This document shows, in pieces, positions 15,686 to 23,478 of a stretch of DNA of 25,811 nt. This DNA is from Gammaproteobacteria bacterium. GTDB lineage: Bacteria; Pseudomonadota; Gammaproteobacteria; Granulosicoccales; Granulosicoccaceae. Each line of letters opens with the position of its first letter. The stretch's first letter is position 1. The stretch lies in NCBI GenBank assembly GCA_003511825.1, contig DOIU01000135.1:1-25811 (forward strand). The letters run 5' to 3'. The notes below the pieces were generated by a model, which searched no databases, was not told where the DNA came from, and saw nothing but the letters and a program-made list of their open reading frames with translations. The translations under genes and the position numbers were made by a program.

Positions 15686-16381
15686 TTATGCCAGTAGCGC
15701 GTCCCGCAGTGCGATGCCGAGTGTGTGTGCGGAGGCCGGATTTTGGCCTGTGATTAAGCGACCATCCACGACCACGTTTTCTGCCCAGTTGTCCGCGGGG
15801 ACATGGATGGCGCCACGCGCTTGCAGCGTGGAGGCGAGTAAAAAGGGCACGACGTCGGCCAACCCGACGGCCTGTTCTTCGGCATCGGTAAATGCCGCGA
15901 TGCGTTTGCCGTTGACGATGTAGTCCCCGTTGTTGTCTTTCAAGTTGACCAGGCCGGAAGGCCCGTGGCACACCGCAGCGAGTGCACCGCCTTGGGACCA
16001 GACTGCGCGCGCCAGTTCTTGCACCTGAGGATTGTCGGGGAAGTCCCACATGGTGCCGTGGCCACCCACGTAAAAGACGGCGTCAATGTCTTGGGCGATC
16101 AAGGCGTCGGCGGTGGGTGTGTCGGCGAGTTGTTGCTGCACGTCGGAGTCCTGCAAAAAGGCCCGGCAGACGGGATCAGAGTCTGCGGCGTCCTGTCCGT
16201 CAATCGGCGGTTTGCCGCCGGCGATGCTGGCAAAACGAACGGCGATCCCGGCGTCGTTCAATACGGCCCATGGGTGTGCGGCTTCACTGAGGTAAAAGCC
16301 GGTGGCTTCGCCGTTTTCCCCCTTTTGGTTATGACTGGTTAGAATAAATGCTACAGTCTTTTGGTCGTCTGATGTGCTCAT
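15686..16381 (-). CDS. DJ-1/PfpI-family protein (class I glutamine amidotransferase-like, Hsp31-like)
   Basis: 231 residues from ATG 16381, with AGGAGATCATC immediately before it. The nucleophile elbow is AAVCHGPSG with C138-H139. E26 in ENGEATG is the conserved acid partner of the family, and YVGGHGTMWDF (104-114) is the oxyanion loop of the Hsp31/YDR533-like branch. The opening VAFILTSHNQKGENGEATGF is typical of these proteins, which act as glutathione-independent glyoxalases, deglycase-like enzymes or holding chaperones. It is divergent from the LysR gene at 16486 (104-base gap), the standard layout of a LysR regulator and its target. Family certain; exact reaction not. Confidence 0.88.
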   Translation of the reverse strand: MSTSDDQKTVAFILTSHNQKGENGEATGFYLSEAAHPWAVLNDAGIAVRFASIAGGKPPIDGQDAADSDPVCRAFLQDSDVQQQLADTPTADALIAQDIDAVFYVGGHGTMWDFPDNPQVQELARAVWSQGGALAAVCHGPSGLVNLKDNNGDYIVNGKRIAAFTDAEEQAVGLADVVPFLLASTLQARGAIHVPADNWAENVVVDGRLITGQNPASAHTLGIALRDALLA

Positions 16382-16472
16382 GATGATCTCCTATATCGTC
16401 GTGTTTTAGCTTACAGCGTTAAGTTACCTGGACTACGCGGTGAAGAAATAGGTGGTTTAAGGACTTAGATTT

Positions 16473-16487
16473 ATTCCAAATTGGAAT
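16473..16487. promoter_or_regulatory. Perfect palindrome, probable LysR operator
   Basis: ATTCCAAATTGGAAT is a perfect 7-1-7 inverted repeat. It lies in the divergent region between the PfpI-family gene and the LysR gene, overlapping the ATG at 16486. LysR regulators usually bind a T-N11-A site with dyad symmetry; this fits. Its place over the start codon would suit autorepression. Confidence 0.5.
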
Positions 16488-17403
16488 GATTGTGGATAAA
16501 TTTCAAAGTATTCAGCTTTTTACACGCGTCGCAGCCCTGGGCAGTTTTTCGGCGGCGGCGCGTGAGGTCGGACTGACCCAGTCTGCGGTGAGTAAAGCGA
16601 TAGCGTCCTTGGAAGACGGCTTGGGCACACGGCTATTGAATCGCAATACACGTCGGCAATCGCTCACGGAAGCAGGTGAGCGCTATCTCGCCCATTGCGC
16701 ACCCATGCTGGATGGACTACAACAGGCCGAGGAAGCGCTGCACAGCAGTGCGACAAGCTTGCACGGGCGGCTGCGGGTGACAGCACCTGTCCCCTTTGGT
16801 GCGCGGTTTGTCGCGCCCGCCCTCGCCGTGCTCCAACAGCATCACCCAGGCTTGCGTGTGCATGTGGATCTGACTGACGAACAATTGCCGATTGCCAGCA
16901 TGGCTTACGACTTGGCGATTCGTCTGGGGGAGGCGGGGTCTGAAACGACTGTGGTCAGTACCTTGGGTCAGAGTGAATTCCGTTTGGTGGCCAGTCCGCA
17001 GTACCTTGCGCAAAACGCGCAGGCAGATGATGTTACCAGCTTGGATCAGCACCGTTTGCTGGGCTTCAGTCGTGAACGCACGAGCCATCAGAGCGTGTGG
17101 CATGTCGAGACCGGGGAGCACAGGTCAATCAAGGTCGGCAGGTTTTCTTGCAACAGTTTGGCGGGACTGCATGCCGCTGTACTGGCGCATCAGGGGATTG
17201 CTGTGTTGCCACTGTGGTTAATCCAAGACGATGTCGGTCAGGGTCGACTGAGTATTTTATTGCAAGCATGGAGGCCTCGAGCTTATCCCATCTTGGCGGT
17301 GTATCCGAGCACGCGGCAGATCCCGCTCAAGGTGCGTCGTGTGGTTGGGTACTTACGCGATCACTTGCGACAGCATGAGCATTTGTTGGTGCAACGCGCG
17401 TGA
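16486..17403 (+). CDS. LysR-family transcriptional regulator
   Basis: 305 residues, the normal LysR length. The helix-turn-helix is at about residues 7-66: SIQLFTRVAALGSFSAAARE then VGLTQSAVSKAIASLEDGLG and RLLNRNTRRQSLTEAGERYL. Residues about 90-295 form the periplasmic-binding-like effector domain (GRLRVTAPVPFGARFVAPAL, YDLAIRLGEAG, GIAVLPLWLIQDD). The CrgA/AaeR-type branch is likely. The start is uncertain: ATG 16486 has no ribosome site and lies in a palindrome; GTG 16492 is an alternative that changes the protein by only two residues. It probably controls the divergent PfpI-family gene. No terminator is visible after the stop. Confidence 0.9.
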   Translation: MIVDKFQSIQLFTRVAALGSFSAAAREVGLTQSAVSKAIASLEDGLGTRLLNRNTRRQSLTEAGERYLAHCAPMLDGLQQAEEALHSSATSLHGRLRVTAPVPFGARFVAPALAVLQQHHPGLRVHVDLTDEQLPIASMAYDLAIRLGEAGSETTVVSTLGQSEFRLVASPQYLAQNAQADDVTSLDQHRLLGFSRERTSHQSVWHVETGEHRSIKVGRFSCNSLAGLHAAVLAHQGIAVLPLWLIQDDVGQGRLSILLQAWRPRAYPILAVYPSTRQIPLKVRRVVGYLRDHLRQHEHLLVQRA

Positions 17404-17448
17404 TGTTGTCGCTTGATCACCTACGTCTGGGTCATTGGCTGGAACGTG

Positions 17449-17476
17449 TTGTGCACAATAGCCTGGCATATTTTAT
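17449..17476 (+). promoter_or_regulatory. Weak candidate promoter of the glycan cassette
   Basis: TTGTGC (17449-17454) and TTTTAT (17471-17476) are separated by 16 bases, 55 bases before the first glycosyltransferase start. The -35 is part of a perfect palindrome TTGTGCACAA (17449-17458). Match to the sigma-70 consensus is only partial, so this is a suggestion. Confidence 0.25.
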
Positions 17477-17530
17477 GAATGATCTGCTGAGATGCTCGCA
17501 GTGTTTCTTTAGCGCGATTGCCACTAGCCT

Positions 17531-18580
17531 ATGAATTTATTGTTTGTCAGCAGTACTCGACAACTTGCCAATCCTTATCTCGATCAGTCCGTTCGCTATC
17601 GCTGCTATAACATCGCGGAGGTGTTGACCAAGACCCGGCAGGCGAACGTGCACATCGTGAGCTTGAGTCGGTTGCGACTCAAGTCCCTCAAGCACTATGA
17701 TGTTGTCGTCTTCCACCGTCCTATTGCCGCGCGCATTATCCATCGGGCCATCGCTGAGCTAGACAGCTTGGGCATTCTACGCGTGGCAGATTATGACGAT
17801 CTGATTTTTGATCCGGCGCAAGCGTCGGGGTCGCCCCTGTTTGTGAATGGTTTTCGTTCGCTGCCGGAAACGCGCGATTACTTCGAGCGAAACCGACGCG
17901 TATTCAGCACATTTCGTTATTTTACGGTCAGTACAGAGCCTCTTAGAGAACGGGTGTTGGCACTGCAGCCAGATGCAGACTGTCGTGTGATCAGAAACGC
18001 ACTGTCCGCGCACTGGTTGAGTCAGTTACATGATGCCGATGCGGACGCATCCAAGTTTGTTATGGGGTACTTCTCCGGTAGCCACAGCCATGACAAGGAC
18101 TTTCTCAGTGTTTCCTCGGTACTGGCGGAGCATATGCACACGCATCGCAACGCCTATTTGCTATTGGTGGGGCAGTTGGGCATTGATGAAGCCCGTTTCC
18201 CGCGCAACCGCACCGTCCGCTTCGGGCGCGTGCGATATGGTCAGTTGCCGCAGTTGCTGGGCCGGTGTTCCGTGACGCTAGGGCCGTTGGTCGATGGGGC
18301 ATTTAATGCGTGTAAATCGGGGATTAAGTTTCTTGAAAGTGGAGCCTTGGGTGTGCCATTTATTGGATCACGGATTGAAGATATTGCGCGGCATGCATGC
18401 TCTGATGCGGTGTTGGCCGACTCGACTGAACAATGGTCAGACAAGCTTGAGCAGCTATCCGATTCTCATACACGTGCCGCTTTAGGCGAATCGTTGCAAG
18501 CGCATGTGCTCGATACCTGCCTTGCGGACGCCACAACGCGCACTTTTTCTGAGGCAATACACGCGTGGGCGGTGAGATGA
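17531..18580 (+). CDS. Glycosyltransferase, GT4-like (GT-B fold)
   Basis: 349 residues from ATG 17531; the ribosome site is weak. The N-terminal half has a Rossmann-type start MNLLFVSSTR, followed by SVRYRCYNIAEVL, DVVVFHRP and ADYDDLIFD (86-94). This is the pattern of bacterial transferases annotated as glycosyltransferase group 1. The C-terminal half opens with MGYFSGSHSHDKDF (178-191) and ends with the donor-binding segment CKSGIKFLESGALGVPFIGS (261-280), which holds the E-x-G-x-x-G-x-P pattern of GT4 enzymes. It should move a nucleotide-activated sugar onto a lipid-linked or glycan acceptor at the cytoplasmic face. Its last bases overlap the next gene (ATGA). Sugar and acceptor are unknown. 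Confidence 0.72.
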   Translation: MNLLFVSSTRQLANPYLDQSVRYRCYNIAEVLTKTRQANVHIVSLSRLRLKSLKHYDVVVFHRPIAARIIHRAIAELDSLGILRVADYDDLIFDPAQASGSPLFVNGFRSLPETRDYFERNRRVFSTFRYFTVSTEPLRERVLALQPDADCRVIRNALSAHWLSQLHDADADASKFVMGYFSGSHSHDKDFLSVSSVLAEHMHTHRNAYLLLVGQLGIDEARFPRNRTVRFGRVRYGQLPQLLGRCSVTLGPLVDGAFNACKSGIKFLESGALGVPFIGSRIEDIARHACSDAVLADSTEQWSDKLEQLSDSHTRAALGESLQAHVLDTCLADATTRTFSEAIHAWAVR

Positions 18581-19758
18581 ATATTGCCATCGTGACGTTT
18601 CGTCCCGAGAATCCGCACCCCTCTGTGCGGCAACAAAAGTCGCGCGCACTGCAACATGCTGTAGATCATGTGTTCAACGCGTCCTTATCGGCAATGAAGG
18701 CGACCACGGTTCAGGTGGATACGGCTGATCAATTAACTGCAGTTGTGGCACAGTTTGATCGTGTGATCATATTAAGCAAGCCTGACACCAGCTGTGAAGG
18801 TATGTCTACACCCATATTGTGGTTATGGATTGCCGCCGAGAAGTCTGCGACCTCGTACCGTGTGAACGTGCGTGGCGATCATCTGCCGCAACCCTTAAGC
18901 GTAGGGGATGCACTCGCTGTCGATGATACCGCCTCTGAAGCCTGGTACTATTCTGCCTTTGCACCGCCCTTGCTAGCCTGGGAGCCAATGCTGCTGTCAA
19001 AAAATACAAGCACGGTAGCAATAGCCGTTGGGGATCTTTCTGCGGAGGAGACGCGTGCTGCTTCGCTAGAGTCAATATTACACGCTGTCTTGCAGCGCGC
19101 ATTTGCGCCTGATCGTCATTTGTCGGTGGTGCTTTTTCCGGATATGCCTCGCGCCGATGACAAGAGCCTTGACGAATTGTGTGGGCGGGTGGAAAGCTTT
19201 TCAGCAGTACGGAATGTACATGTGCAGAATTACGCGCGTTTCAGTTATGCAAGCACGGAGCATCTGACCATGCTCAAAGGCTTTGATCTCATCGTCAGTG
19301 TGGAGAGTGATCAAGGCGTGGATGGTTTGTCTATTCACGGTCACTGCCGGTTTATTGGAAAGCAGGCCAGTCATGCAGAGGTGGGATTTGTTGAGCTGGG
19401 TCAGGCGGAGTATCTGTCTCGCCGCGATCAGCAGGCGGATACTGTCTTGATCTATCGTGACGAACTGGTCCATTGTGTTGCAGCTTTTGTGGATGATGAC
19501 GCCATTGCCCAGCCGTCACTGCCGGCTTTGGATACGCCCGTGAGAGAAGAAATACTGGCCTTAAATTTCTTGCCAACATGGGTTAACGGGCGCACTGCTT
19601 GGGGAGACAGGCTATTGATATGGCAGCGTAAGTTTCATAAGTTTCGTATGGAGCCTGAGCGCTTTTTTGCTGATTCCAAGTTGCCCTGGCTAGCTGGGCC
19701 TTGGCGATTTTTTAAGACAATCCAAGATGTCATTCGTTCGCGTCGTCGCGCTTCATAG
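18577..19758 (+). CDS. Unrecognised protein of the glycan cassette with a basic, capsule-enzyme-like tail
   Basis: 393 residues from ATG 18577, which overlaps the preceding stop as ATGA. I do not recognise a family for the body. It starts MNIAIVTFRPENPHPSVRQQ, which has the look of a GT-B N-terminal strand and loop, has alternating strands and helices (FDRVIILSKPD; HLSVVLFPDMPR; LKGFDLIVSVESDQGVDG at 233-250), no signal peptide and no membrane helix. Residues 351-377 (RKFHKFRMEPERFFADSK, then LPWLAGPW) resemble the K-x-x-K-x-x-x-x-P-x-x-F-x-x-D-S tail I recall from many capsule and LPS glycosyltransferases. The C-terminus is strongly basic. It could be a diverged transferase or a scaffold. 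The next gene starts 32 bases before its stop. Confidence 0.65.
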   Translation: MNIAIVTFRPENPHPSVRQQKSRALQHAVDHVFNASLSAMKATTVQVDTADQLTAVVAQFDRVIILSKPDTSCEGMSTPILWLWIAAEKSATSYRVNVRGDHLPQPLSVGDALAVDDTASEAWYYSAFAPPLLAWEPMLLSKNTSTVAIAVGDLSAEETRAASLESILHAVLQRAFAPDRHLSVVLFPDMPRADDKSLDELCGRVESFSAVRNVHVQNYARFSYASTEHLTMLKGFDLIVSVESDQGVDGLSIHGHCRFIGKQASHAEVGFVELGQAEYLSRRDQQADTVLIYRDELVHCVAAFVDDDAIAQPSLPALDTPVREEILALNFLPTWVNGRTAWGDRLLIWQRKFHKFRMEPERFFADSKLPWLAGPWRFFKTIQDVIRSRRRAS

Positions 19759-20722
19759 GCGTTTTGCTAACGGGCGTTGGCACAGCGATGACTTTGCCCA
19801 GGCCCGGGCAATGGCGCTTGCGAAGCCAAACTCATGGGCCATGGCGCTGTATGTGAAAATGCTGCTGTGGCGGGCGGCGTCGGCTGAGACAACGGAGGAA
19901 GTCGTGAGTCGACTTCGCAGGGTTCGACGCCCGCACGTCATCATCACGCGTTGGCTAATTCCCTTATTATTGAGTCAGCAGCGGCACGAGGCAGCGTTGC
20001 TGTTTTGCACACAGGCGCCGAATGTTCTGAAGTACTTCTTTAAATGCAATCCTGCGGTTTTGCGTTTTTGCTATGCTGAGGGATTGCCGGTGCACCGTCA
20101 GGCGTATGCACGCCAGTCTGTGGAGCAATTGTTTGCCAAGACGCGGCCCTTGTCTGAGTATTTGGTCGCGAATCAACACTGTGCGATGAGCGTGGTGGGG
20201 AATGCACCCGTCTCGCAAGTTTCGGAGCACGCGCGATCCCGCGGCAGTCTGATTGATGCTCACCCGCTGGTGGTCAGATTTAATCGGTGTGATACCCAGT
20301 CGGCTGACATTGCGGGAGGCAAGACGTCGCTGTGGGCGGCTAACCCGGCCTTGGCGGATTTCTCTGCGTTGTTACCTCACGGCGCTGATGTGCTGTTGTC
20401 AGGCGTGAATCTTTATTACAAGCCGGGTTCGCTGTTGCAACGTTTGGGAAAGCTTCCGGCGAGTCAAGTGTCTATCTATACCGCTGATGCGATTGATTGG
20501 GCCGATTTGGTGGCATTGCTGCAGGCGCCGCCCAGTGCGGGTTTGTTGATGGCCTATTGCGCGCAGAAACACCACGGCCACGGCGACAACCGGTTCTTCG
20601 GTTTTTCGGGTGGGCTCAGTCGCCAGAATCACAGTAATGATGATGCAGTATTTTCTGGTCGGCACAACTGGGCCGCAGAGAGAGCGCCGTATCAGCAGCT
20701 CATGCCGAACAGCATGCCGTGA
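19727..20722 (+). CDS. Sialyltransferase-like protein (resembles glycosyltransferase family 29)
   Basis: 331 residues from ATG 19727, overlapping the previous gene by 32 bases. No strong ribosome site is visible, so translational coupling is likely, and a later start at ATG 19808 is possible. Residues 1-150 are helical, with no signal anchor. From 155 the sequence matches family 29 motifs: SVVGNAP...GSLIDAHPLVVRFNRCD (155-189, L-motif-like), SLWAANP (201-207), PPSAGLLMAYCAQ...RFFGFSG (268-295, S-motif-like), and RHNWAAER (312-319), giving the H...E pair (H313, E318) of motif VS. Family members transfer sialic acid from CMP-sialic acid; bacterial relatives may use other donors. No CMP-sialic acid genes are in the window. 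The assignment is from motif memory. Confidence 0.65.
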   Translation: MSFVRVVALHRRFANGRWHSDDFAQARAMALAKPNSWAMALYVKMLLWRAASAETTEEVVSRLRRVRRPHVIITRWLIPLLLSQQRHEAALLFCTQAPNVLKYFFKCNPAVLRFCYAEGLPVHRQAYARQSVEQLFAKTRPLSEYLVANQHCAMSVVGNAPVSQVSEHARSRGSLIDAHPLVVRFNRCDTQSADIAGGKTSLWAANPALADFSALLPHGADVLLSGVNLYYKPGSLLQRLGKLPASQVSIYTADAIDWADLVALLQAPPSAGLLMAYCAQKHHGHGDNRFFGFSGGLSRQNHSNDDAVFSGRHNWAAERAPYQQLMPNSMP

Positions 20723-20770
20723 TGCGAGAGGGCAATCACCGGCCGCTTGGGTCATAAGCGTGGACGTGCG

Positions 20771-20795
20771 GGCCGGAAACTGATGTGTTCCGGCC
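20771..20795. terminator. Hairpin between convergent genes
   Basis: Perfect eight-base arms GGCCGGAA (20771-20778) and TTCCGGCC (20788-20795) enclose a nine-base loop. It lies midway between the stops of the sialyltransferase-like gene and the polyphosphate:AMP phosphotransferase gene, so it could serve both strands. There is no T run on either side. Confidence 0.45.
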
Positions 20796-20819
20796 AGGAT
20801 TCACGACAGCTGATAAGGA

Positions 20820-22382
20820 CTAATCGTCTTTATCGTTAGCATTAATTCCCAATGTCTTTTCTAGCTGCTTGCAGTATGACTCGATAATCTTCACACGTGC
20901 GAAGTATTTGTTATTCCCTTCGACCAGCGTCCAAGGTGCATTTCGGGTGCTGGTGCGCTCGATCATTTCGTGTACCGCCATTTCATATGCACCCCATTGC
21001 GCCCGGTTGCGCCAGTCTCCGTCGGTGAGCTTCCAGCGCTTGTAAGGGATTTTTTCACGTTCGCCAAAGCGTTCGAGTTGTTCTTCGGGGGTGATGTGTA
21101 CCCAGTATTTCATCAGTACAATGCCGTGTTCAACCAGCTGCTCTTCGAAGCTGTTGATTTCTGCATAAGCACGTTGCCATTCATGATTGCGAGCAAAACC
21201 CTCAATGCGTTCTACCAAAACACGGCCATACCATGATCGATCAAATATGCTGACTTTACCCGCGCGGCTCAGGTGGCGCCAAAAACGCCACAGGTAGTGG
21301 TGCGCGTTTTCCTCATCGGTCGGTGCCGCAAACGGCAATACGCGATAGTCGCGTGAGTCCATGGCGGCGGTCAGTCGACGGATGGCGCCACCCTTGCCGG
21401 CGGCATCCCAACCTTCAAACACCAGCATGCTGGAGATACCCCGAGCCTTGGCTTCACGGTACAGTCGATTAAGTCGGCTTTGCTGTTTTTTCAGTTGTGT
21501 TTTGTAGTCGGGGCGTTCAAGTTGTTGGGTCATGTCCAGTGTGGACAAGATGGTTCGGGTCGGCGCGGGGACGATTTGCACTTGCTTGGGGTCGACGATT
21601 TGGCTGTCTTTTTCCTGCTTTTCTTCAGCCCGCTTTTTGAGGGCTTCGGCGACAACTTTCTGTTCGATGTCCCATGTTTTCAGGTGCTGGCGTACGGCGT
21701 CGCGAATATGTCGGGCGACGGTGATCTCACGATAGCGCGATTGTTCACCTTCCACGATAGTCCATGCGTTTTCGCCACTGGATGTATTGAGAATGGTGCG
21801 TTCAGCTGTGCGAATAAAGCCGTCGTAATTCTTCCAGTTGCGCCAGTCGTTGTCGGTGACACGCCAGGCTTGATGCGGGTCGTTTTCAAGTTTCTTTAGG
21901 CGTTTTTTCTGTTGTGACTTTCCCAGATGCATCCAGAATTTGATAATCAGCGCGCCGTCTGCGGCCAGTTCTTTTTCAAAGCCTTGAATGCGGGCTAGCT
22001 GCTCGTCAAATTCCGGTGTACCGATGCGTCCCCAGGCGTGATCGACAACAGGCTTGGAGTACCAGGCGCTGAGGAACATACCGATCTGGCCTTTTGGAGG
22101 AAGATCACGCCAATAGCGCCAGAACTCGGGCCGTTCAGATTCTTCGTCGGAGGGGTCTGAATAGGCGTTCGTGACCAACCAACGTGGGTCCATCCAGCTC
22201 GAAAGTCGGTTGACAGTTTCACCCTTGCCGGCACCATCAACGCCAGCGAATACGACAATAACTGGAAACTTCGCAAGTCGCAGATCCTGTTGTAGTTGTA
22301 GAAGCTCCTCTCGGAGTCTTGATTCTTCCTTGTCGTACTCCTCAGAGCTGATCTTATTACCCAGTTCTGCCACTTCGAACAT
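20820..22382 (-). CDS. pap: Polyphosphate:AMP phosphotransferase (two-domain PPK2)
   Basis: 520 residues from ATG 22382, after AGGAGAGGACT. Two PPK2 domains are fused, as in P. aeruginosa PA3455. Domain 1 (about 1-240) has a Walker A loop GVDGAGKG (47-54) and a lid segment AWRVTDNDW. Domain 2 (about 285-510) has GWDAAGKGG (324-332), the catalytic FDRSWYGRVLVER (380-392) and the lid KRWKLTDGDW. Domain 1 has FLSAWYSKP where domain 2 has FDRSWYGRV, so the Asp-Arg pair is lost and only domain 2 is likely to be active. The linker (about 240-275) is charged. It phosphorylates AMP to ADP using polyphosphate. Dodecin lies 196 bases upstream on the same strand. Confidence 0.93.
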   Translation of the reverse strand: MFEVAELGNKISSEEYDKEESRLREELLQLQQDLRLAKFPVIVVFAGVDGAGKGETVNRLSSWMDPRWLVTNAYSDPSDEESERPEFWRYWRDLPPKGQIGMFLSAWYSKPVVDHAWGRIGTPEFDEQLARIQGFEKELAADGALIIKFWMHLGKSQQKKRLKKLENDPHQAWRVTDNDWRNWKNYDGFIRTAERTILNTSSGENAWTIVEGEQSRYREITVARHIRDAVRQHLKTWDIEQKVVAEALKKRAEEKQEKDSQIVDPKQVQIVPAPTRTILSTLDMTQQLERPDYKTQLKKQQSRLNRLYREAKARGISSMLVFEGWDAAGKGGAIRRLTAAMDSRDYRVLPFAAPTDEENAHHYLWRFWRHLSRAGKVSIFDRSWYGRVLVERIEGFARNHEWQRAYAEINSFEEQLVEHGIVLMKYWVHITPEEQLERFGEREKIPYKRWKLTDGDWRNRAQWGAYEMAVHEMIERTSTRNAPWTLVEGNNKYFARVKIIESYCKQLEKTLGINANDKDD

Positions 22383-22578
22383 AGTCCTCTCCTGTCGTGT
22401 GTGTGTTGTTGTTTTCTCTTAAGGAAAGGGGTGCACAATTCGCACCGACCCCGCCTTGCGCCGGCTAATGATGGCGATTATTTGTCATCAATCTTACGGT
22501 TTTACTGCGATGAGTACAAACCGGTAACAACGCAAGGTCGGGGAGTGCGGTGTTTGCAGGGGAGGGCGGGAGACGGGG

Positions 22579-22785
22579 TTACTCCAATCGAAAGCCGATT
22601 TTCAAGCTTACCTGCCAATGGCTGATCTCGCCGTCCTCGATATGGCCACGGGTTTCGACGACCTCAAACCAATTGATGTGTTTAATGCTCTCAGACGCTT
22701 TTTTTATGGCATTGCGAATGGCGTCGTCGGAGCTCTCGGTTGAGCTGCCAGTGATTTCGACTTTCTTATAGATATGATCGTTCAT
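22579..22785 (-). CDS. Dodecin (flavin-storage protein)
   Basis: 68 residues from ATG 22785, with GAGAGGA 5-11 bases before it. The full length is one dodecin subunit: HIYKKVEITGSSTESSDDAI forms the first strand and helix start, and INWFEVVETRGHIEDGEISHWQV the last two strands. W39 and Q58 occupy the positions that stack on and hydrogen-bond the isoalloxazine ring in halophilic and bacterial dodecins. Twelve subunits form a hollow sphere that binds FMN, riboflavin or CoA and guards against free flavin. It sits upstream of pap on the same strand, but the 196-base gap makes separate transcription likely. Confidence 0.95.
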   Translation of the reverse strand: MNDHIYKKVEITGSSTESSDDAIRNAIKKASESIKHINWFEVVETRGHIEDGEISHWQVSLKIGFRLE

Positions 22786-22892
22786 ACAGTCCTCTCGGTG
22801 CGGTTGAGCGTCATCACACTGTATCAGAGTCGAGAAGTGTCGTTTGCCAAATCAAGCGCATTGTCTGTGTGTATCGAGGTTGGCTGCTGGCG

Positions 22893-23327
22893 CTAAAGAC
22901 CCTCCACATCGCCTTCATGACCACGTATGGCTTCCCGAATGCGGTCCGGTATGCGCAGACTCTTGCCCTCTTGGTAGTCACACCAAACGATGACTGCCGT
23001 TGACGTAAATACGGGAGCTGGTTCACCGTTCGCGAAGATCGCGGCTTCAATGGTTGCGCTGCTGCTGCCCACGCGGGTGATTCTCGATCCCGTTTCCAGC
23101 TTGGCCGGGTAGTGCAGTTGGCCACGAAAATTGCAGTGCAGGTCGGCGATGACCCAGCCGACTTGAGCGCCAGGAAGGAGATCACTATGCATGACCTCTT
23201 CTATATAGGCAATTCGGGCGGACTCGATGTAGCGCAAGAACAGGGTGTTGTTGACGTGACCGAGCATGTCACAGTCGCCCCAGCGCACGTGTTCTTCGGT
23301 GATGTGCGTGAATTGTGCCAGATTCAT
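22893..23327 (-). CDS. Acyl-CoA thioesterase (4HBT/YbgC-like hotdog fold)
   Basis: 144 residues. ATG 23327 is preferred to an in-frame start 57 bases earlier because ACGAGG lies directly before it and the domain begins here. The signature HVRWGDCDMLGHVNN (13-27) includes D20, the position of the catalytic aspartate in 4-hydroxybenzoyl-CoA thioesterase-type enzymes. It is followed by LRYIESARIAYIEE, the long central helix, and the strands of a single hotdog domain, which would form a dimer or tetramer. It hydrolyses acyl-CoA to free acid and CoA. It is divergent from the LiuR-like regulator, with a 16-bp palindrome between, so it probably belongs to the same regulon as the crotonase and dehydrogenase genes. 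Confidence 0.85.
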   Translation of the reverse strand: MNLAQFTHITEEHVRWGDCDMLGHVNNTLFLRYIESARIAYIEEVMHSDLLPGAQVGWVIADLHCNFRGQLHYPAKLETGSRITRVGSSSATIEAAIFANGEPAPVFTSTAVIVWCDYQEGKSLRIPDRIREAIRGHEGDVEGL

Positions 23328-23384
23328 GGGTTGCCTCGTGTTGGAATTGATTTTTATAACGCAATTTGCTATTTTCGTCCGCAC

Positions 23385-23400
23385 TTGACGTAAACGTCAA
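23385..23400. promoter_or_regulatory. Perfect 16-bp palindrome, probable operator of the LiuR-like MerR regulator
   Basis: TTGACGTAAACGTCAA has 7-base arms around AA and lies in the 151-base divergent region between the thioesterase and MerR genes, 57 and 78 bases from their starts. LiuR-type MerR proteins act on compact inverted repeats of this form in front of acyl-CoA degradation genes. A TATAAA box for the thioesterase lies between the palindrome and that gene. Confidence 0.6.
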
Positions 23401-23478
23401 GAGATAAGAACCAGATTTCTGCCAAAGAAGCACCGCAAGCCGACACTTTGCACAACCACGTAAGTGAGGAACTTCTTA

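Noticed and set aside
22478..22491. Possible FNR box TTATTTGTCATCAA upstream of pap
   Set aside because: Only the right half (ATCAA) is perfect; the left half matches 3 of 5 positions. It is too weak to call without other evidence.
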